The notes under the pieces are model-generated. The model was not told the origin of the DNA, ran no database searches, and saw nothing but the letters and a program-made list of their open reading frames with translations. 38,491 nt of DNA from an uncultured beta proteobacterium (GTDB lineage: Bacteria > Pseudomonadota > Gammaproteobacteria > Burkholderiales > Burkholderiaceae), in the NCBI GenBank assembly GCA_903889595.1, contig CAISYI010000201.1:1-38491 (forward strand). The letters run 5' to 3'. The position numbers were made by a program, and so were the translations under genes. Positions 34,784-38,491 of the stretch are shown here, piece after piece. Every line of letters begins with the position of its first letter. Position 1 is the stretch's first letter.

Positions 34784-36259
34784 ATGCTACTTCCCATCTT
34801 ACTTTTTAACTTAGCAGTATCACTTTTTTTAACTACGCTTTTAGTGAGCATACTGCACACTCGAAAGAAGAATCCCTATATAAAAGAAATCAGCAATTTC
34901 CTTCTGCTTTCATTAGTTTTCAACTTTTTATTAATTATTATTCGTGTTGGATCTTTTTTATTTGAATCAACGCAAGTTGTTGTTCTACCCTTTACTAGTA
35001 ATTTATTTATTATTAATGCAATACTTTATTTTGGATCTAGAGCTAGTCTTGCGATTTTCTTTAAAAATGTTCACAATAAATTTACACCCCTTGAAACTAA
35101 AAAATTTATTCGAAACATTTTAAGCTTACTGTTTCTTTTCTTCATCATCTCTTTGTTTTTTAGTGATTTAACTTACTTAGTAGTTTTCGCTATCTTCATT
35201 CACTTTACAGGTTGCTATTGGGTTTTCCAAGAGATCTATTTATTAAAGAAGTCTAATAAAAACTCTTTCCTTAACTGGGCTTTTATAGCAATTATTTTAG
35301 AAACAATAGTACTTCTTTTTGTACTTATATTTTTAATCTATTCTTTATTTAATCCCGAATTTAGTCAGATAATTTTAACTCTTAATGCTGTTCCTTTTTA
35401 TGTTCTTAAAGGCTCCTTATTAACAGCTGACTTAATTATCTTTGTTTTTATTAATGCGTTTTTATTAGAGGAAGTTTACGAGCTCTCAAATCGTACTAAT
35501 AGCGAAAATATTTTAATCAAAAATTTACTTATTCAACAAACTTCACTAACTGAGGCGATTCAAAAATCAAATAAATTTATTGTTTCAGGAGCCTTATCGG
35601 CCTCAATCGCGCACGAACTGAGTCATCCCTTAGCTAGTATTCAAACCAATGCTGAGATTTTAAAAATGCAGTTAAGCTCACAGAATTTATTTTCTGGTGA
35701 TATTGAATTTACGGTTACAAAAATTTTACGTGATAACCAAAGAGCTGGCGCGACTTTGAAGGCTTTAAAAAATTTATTTTCTAACAAACAGGAACTTGTT
35801 CAATTAAATTTGAATGACATTATTAAATTATGTTTAGACTTAGTAAGCTCACTGATTAAGAAAGAAAGTATTCATCTAAATTTACATTTTGATTACTCAA
35901 TACCTCTCATAACAGCAAATGCACAGGAACTTCAACAAGCTCTCTTAAATTTATTAAATAACTCGATTCAAGCAATTCAAAAATCAAATAATATGGATGG
36001 TGAAATTACTATCAGTACGAAAGTTCAGGGAACTTTCATTGTTTTTTCCATATTAGATAACGCAGGCGGATTGCCAAGTGAAATTGTTGGGACAGTTTTC
36101 GAACCATTTCGAACCACTAAAAAAGAAGGAATGGGGTTTGGTTTATGGTTATCAAAGTTCATCATTGAGAAAAATTTAGGTAGTCTAGAATTACTCAATA
36201 CCCCTGGTGTCGGTGCTAATTTTATAATTAAATTTCCTATTTTTGAATCTACCCCCTAA
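34784..36259 (+). CDS. Multi-pass membrane sensor histidine kinase
   Basis: 491 aa. The first ~235 residues contain about six or seven hydrophobic helices and no recognisable sensory domain; a short linker (235-265) follows. HisKA carries the phospho-histidine in IAHELSHPLASIQTNAEIL. The ATPase domain shows the N box LLNLLNNSIQAIQ, DNAGGLP, VFEPFRTTKKEGMGFGLWLS. This arrangement resembles FixL/NtrB-like kinases partnered with FixJ-type regulators, and the cognate regulator is encoded 65 nt downstream. It is very A+T rich, including the membrane part. The ribosome site is weak. Confidence 0.9.
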   Translation: MLLPILLFNLAVSLFLTTLLVSILHTRKKNPYIKEISNFLLLSLVFNFLLIIIRVGSFLFESTQVVVLPFTSNLFIINAILYFGSRASLAIFFKNVHNKFTPLETKKFIRNILSLLFLFFIISLFFSDLTYLVVFAIFIHFTGCYWVFQEIYLLKKSNKNSFLNWAFIAIILETIVLLFVLIFLIYSLFNPEFSQIILTLNAVPFYVLKGSLLTADLIIFVFINAFLLEEVYELSNRTNSENILIKNLLIQQTSLTEAIQKSNKFIVSGALSASIAHELSHPLASIQTNAEILKMQLSSQNLFSGDIEFTVTKILRDNQRAGATLKALKNLFSNKQELVQLNLNDIIKLCLDLVSSLIKKESIHLNLHFDYSIPLITANAQELQQALLNLLNNSIQAIQKSNNMDGEITISTKVQGTFIVFSILDNAGGLPSEIVGTVFEPFRTTKKEGMGFGLWLSKFIIEKNLGSLELLNTPGVGANFIIKFPIFESTP

Positions 36260-36324
36260 CAGGGGATAACAATAAGTATCATAAATTGAAATAATAGTTG
36301 TTTAAATGTAATTGGAAATAAGTA

Positions 36325-36960
36325 ATGAGTCCAGATCTTAATCAAAGATCCTTTTTAAGCGAATTTAGTCATGTTGTATTATTAGAAGACGATGATTTTT
36401 TACGCGTTGATCTTAAGTCTTTACTTGAGTTAGCTGGTTATGTTGTTCACTCTTATAGTAATCCTTTGGATTTTTTAAGCTCACCTTTTAACTTTGCTCC
36501 CGCTGTGATTGTTTCTGATATGAGAATGCCTGGTTTATCAGGTGTTAATTTACAATCAGCACTTTTAGAAATTAATCGCATAATTCCTTTTATATTTATC
36601 AGTGGCGAGAGTACTGACTATCAAATTATTCAAAGTATGAAGCAAGGTGCTATTGATTTTTTAATTAAACCTTTTAATAGTGATCAATTATTTTCTGCAA
36701 TTAATAAGGGTATTGAACTAGATAAGGCATATATTCGAGAATTATTGTTTCAAAATGACCAAGCTTTTATTCTAAAAAAACTGTCTCCTCGTGAAAGTCA
36801 AGTGTATGAGTTGTTAAAAAAGGGATATAGCAACTCCGAACTTGCGCAAACTTTAGGTATTTCCCTAGAGACAACAAAACAATACAAGCAAGAGGTTATG
36901 CGTAAACTTGAATTCAAATCCTTGTCTGAACTTATCAAGTTTTCTTCTCAATCAAAATAA
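36325..36960 (+). CDS. FixJ-family response regulator
   Basis: 211 aa. The receiver domain (about 15-130) has acidic residues in VVLLEDDDFL, phosphoacceptor D65 in VIVSDMRMPGLSG, and the conserved lysine K115 in FLIKPF. A short linker (about 130-150) precedes a LuxR-type helix-turn-helix (LSPRESQVYELLKKGYSNSELAQTLGIS then TTKQYKQEVMRKLEFKSLSEL). It presumably works with the membrane kinase just upstream. Its targets are unknown; the neighbours are a SOUL protein and a pilin gene on the other strand. Confidence 0.93.
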   Translation: MSPDLNQRSFLSEFSHVVLLEDDDFLRVDLKSLLELAGYVVHSYSNPLDFLSSPFNFAPAVIVSDMRMPGLSGVNLQSALLEINRIIPFIFISGESTDYQIIQSMKQGAIDFLIKPFNSDQLFSAINKGIELDKAYIRELLFQNDQAFILKKLSPRESQVYELLKKGYSNSELAQTLGISLETTKQYKQEVMRKLEFKSLSELIKFSSQSK

Positions 36961-37046
36961 AACTTTTTCAAGTGTTCCCATGGTTTTAGCTTGGTTTAAA
37001 CCATGTTTAGGTATAAAACTTATTTAACTAAATAGTCATCAAAGTA

Positions 37047-37601
37047 CTATCTACTAACTTCAATCATAATTTCTCTCTTTTCAAAAAAAGTAAAATCCCA
37101 AAAAGATTTATATTTTGCGATTTTTGGTGCTTCATTAATCACCAGTTTTTCTTTCGCTATCCAAGATTTTAATAATAATGTACGTTCAATTAATGTTTCA
37201 TTACTCAAAAGGCCTGTGACTTTAATTGTCGCAAAATATCTTTCTTTGAATTGGTAAATTTTAATCTCAGGTTTATCTTTTTTTAATTCTTGTAATTTAT
37301 AACAATCATTTTGTAAGAAGAATTCAAATTTCCATTTTTTCCCTCTATCTAAACGCTGCATAACAACATAGGGAAGTACTGCCTGATCAGATTTAGCTCT
37401 TTTTAAATTATTTTCATTGAGATAGAATTTAATTTTATTTAATGCGCTTGATAAAGCATCTTCTCTATTTCCAGATTCAATAATTTCTACCATTGTGGAA
37501 GGTGTATATTTTCTAAGTTCGAACACATCGAATGCTTTAATCAATTTATAACTTGTTTCGTTTAAAATTTGATTTTTAATAAAGTGTGTAGTATTCTGCA
37601 T
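37047..37601 (-). CDS. SOUL/HBP-family haem-binding-like protein
   Basis: 184 aa. The SOUL pattern is seen in YKLIKAFDVFELRKYTPSTMVE at the N-terminus, ALNKIKFYLNENN in the middle, VVMQRLD, then KIYQFKERYFATIKVTGLLS and KYKSFWDFTFFEKREIMIEV at the end. Family proteins bind tetrapyrroles or act as small structural proteins; the bacterial members have no fixed role. There is no signal peptide, so it is cytoplasmic. It is convergent with the FixJ-like regulator gene and lies downstream of the pilin gene on the same strand, separated by 157 nt. Confidence 0.72.
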   Translation of the reverse strand: MQNTTHFIKNQILNETSYKLIKAFDVFELRKYTPSTMVEIIESGNREDALSSALNKIKFYLNENNLKRAKSDQAVLPYVVMQRLDRGKKWKFEFFLQNDCYKLQELKKDKPEIKIYQFKERYFATIKVTGLLSNETLIERTLLLKSWIAKEKLVINEAPKIAKYKSFWDFTFFEKREIMIEVSR

Positions 37602-37701
37602 ACCTTATTAAATCAATTATTTTTATAATCATCAATTCCCCCCACAAAGGGATATCTTTTAATTGATTTACTTGATTTAAATATCCGCTGTTTAAATTTT
37701 A

Positions 37702-37735
37702 GTAGAGCTTGTGCCTCCTCTATCCTAAGCTCTAC
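37702..37735 (-). terminator. Possible terminator downstream of the pilin gene
   Basis: GTAGAGCTT (37702-37710) and AAGCTCTAC (37727-37735) pair perfectly around a 16-nt loop. On the minus strand the stem is followed by TAAAATTTAAA, so the U tract is weak. It lies about 25 nt after the pilin stop. Confidence 0.4.
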
Positions 37736-37758
37736 CAGCTTTCATCATTTGAATATTT

Positions 37759-38256
37759 TTATCGACATTCAGATGGTAATAATTTGCTTGATAAAGTTGA
37801 ACCATTTCCTTTGCATGACCAGGCTCCTCCCCAGGTTTCTAGAGGTTTCTTATTTCCTAGATCCATTGCTGCACTCTCTGATTTCGGGTTATTTGATGGG
37901 TAAAGTATTAAAAGATTTTTATCGACTGGTGCAACAGCATCAGAAAACTCAATCAAAATTGCCCCTGTATCTTCTATCGTCATTTCTTTAACGCTATTAG
38001 TCGGTTTAAATTTAAATGAATTTTTCGTTGCATCAACCATAGAACTTGGTCCATTGGCAGCGTATGTCTCAGAAACAACAATCTTCGCTGCGGAAGCTAA
38101 ACTTAGGCCCTCTGCGACTCTTCCTCTAGCAATATACTCCTGATACTGAGGAACTGCGATTGAAGCTAAGATTGCTATGATAGCAACCACCACCATTAAT
38201 TCGATTAAGGTAAATCCTGATTCTAATTTGAACTGTTTTTTTACTATTTGCTTCAT
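37759..38256 (-). CDS. pilA: Type IV major pilin (PilA-like)
   Basis: 165 aa. A short basic leader ([13 protein letters not shown]) ends in Gly14, the prepilin peptidase site, followed by [16 protein letters not shown] with the essential Glu at mature position 5 and a long hydrophobic helix. [19 protein letters not shown] continues the alpha-1 spine. Two cysteines near the end (WSC and SEC, about 18 residues apart) form the D-region disulfide of type IVa pilins. An AAGGAGA ribosome site lies before the ATG. It should assemble into the fibre used for twitching, attachment or DNA uptake. No other pilus gene lies in the window. Confidence 0.95.
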   Translation of the reverse strand: MKQIVKKQFKLESGFTLIELMVVVAIIAILASIAVPQYQEYIARGRVAEGLSLASAAKIVVSETYAANGPSSMVDATKNSFKFKPTNSVKEMTIEDTGAILIEFSDAVAPVDKNLLILYPSNNPKSESAAMDLGNKKPLETWGGAWSCKGNGSTLSSKLLPSECR

Positions 38257-38360
38257 ATTTTCTCCTTGGTTTAAAGAGAAAGTTTGCCAAATTAGTTGTT
38301 CTCACATGGGGCTTTTCTTGTAAGAATAATCTTTTAATTTCTAAGATCAATCCTACATGT

Positions 38361-38389
38361 AAAAAAGGGAGAAAAGCTCTCCCTTTTTT
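38361..38389 (-). terminator. Rho-independent terminator (bidirectional)
   Basis: AAAAAAGGGAG (38361-38371) pairs with CTCCCTTTTTT (38379-38389) around a short loop. On the minus strand it follows the partial gene ending at 38412 by 22 nt and separates it from the pilin gene, so pilin has its own promoter between here and 38256. Confidence 0.88.
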
Positions 38390-38411
38390 GTAATTCTTTT
38401 TAAGGTTTTTT

Positions 38412-38491
38412 TTATTTGGTTTTGTGTTTATTTTTTAATGTATAACCAATAATTAAAACTAACGCAATACCAACAGCCGGCATTACCCAAT
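38412..38491 (-). CDS. C-terminal end of a membrane protein, 5' part outside window
   Basis: On the minus strand a frame open to the window edge encodes 25 residues (WVMPAVGIALVLIIGY, then TLKNKHKTK) and ends in TAA at 38414-38412. A hydrophobic helix followed by a basic tail is typical of the last membrane helix of an inner-membrane protein. The terminator at 38361-38389 right behind it supports a real gene end. Too little is present to name it. Confidence 0.6.
   Translation of the reverse strand, partial: WVMPAVGIALVLIIGYTLKNKHKTK

Noticed and set aside
36980-37005. Hairpin CATGGTTT/AAACCATG after the FixJ-like gene
   Set aside because: The stem is only 8 bp and there is no U tract, so I do not call it a terminator.

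Overview
The window is A+T-rich chromosomal DNA of a Gram-negative bacterium. It contains an outer-membrane TonB-dependent receptor with TonB/ExbB/ExbD, a WaaF heptosyltransferase, a type IV pilin and a BepA-like protease. The order pgk-pyk-fba-purC-purE-purK-sua5, and the order ilvE, CHCC zinc finger, waaF, NTF2-like gene, small unknown gene, M48 peptidase, moaC, are ones I associate with Burkholderiales (Polynucleobacter and relatives). A low-GC freshwater or host-associated member of that order is my best guess. This rests on gene order and protein style, not on a database search. I see no rRNA, tRNA, CRISPR array, insertion sequence or phage gene.

Layout. (1) 1-4043: a catabolic-looking operon on the minus strand (SucC-like, SucD-like, two-hotdog MaoC-type hydratase cut by the left edge), divergent from a CysB-family LysR regulator, with overlapping face-to-face promoters between them. 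(2) 4279-9747, minus: a TonB-dependent receptor, then exbB, exbD, tonB and a secreted calcineurin-type phosphoesterase. This reads as a dedicated uptake unit, possibly for a phosphorylated compound. (3) 9871-12041: groES-groEL with a CIRCE operator just downstream of a strong promoter, and a UUCG terminator. (4) 12187-12742, plus: a ParD-like/RelE-like toxin-antitoxin pair behind a 22-nt perfect palindrome. (5) 12940-14290, minus: a bactofilin and a membrane-anchored M23 peptidase, a cell-shape module. (6) 14452-17767, plus: a 34-nt palindrome, then a degenerate EAL protein, a NarL-type response regulator and a BvgS-like hybrid kinase with REC and HPt domains. (7) 17822-20039: an SDR, an FMN-dependent 2-hydroxyacid dehydrogenase and an HU-like protein. 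(8) 20158-21750: PBP4. (9) 21728-29158, minus: a seven-gene glycolysis/purine/tRNA-modification operon. (10) 29324-32563, plus: ilvE to the small unknown gene. (11) 32560-34191, minus: BepA-like protease; then moaC on plus. (12) 34784-36960: a second two-component system (multi-pass membrane kinase plus FixJ-like regulator). (13) 37047-38491, minus: a SOUL-family protein, a type IV pilin, and the C-terminus of a membrane protein cut by the right edge.

The only gene-free stretch above 300 nt is 11892-12233. It holds the groESL promoter, CIRCE and the toxin-antitoxin operator; I see nothing else in it. The 235-nt gap 4044-4278 and the 197-nt gap 12743-12939 show nothing I can support. The best candidates for something undescribed are the degenerate-EAL phosphorelay (14452-17767), the receptor/TonB/phosphoesterase unit (4279-9862) and the CysB-controlled CoA-ligase/hydratase operon (1-4043).
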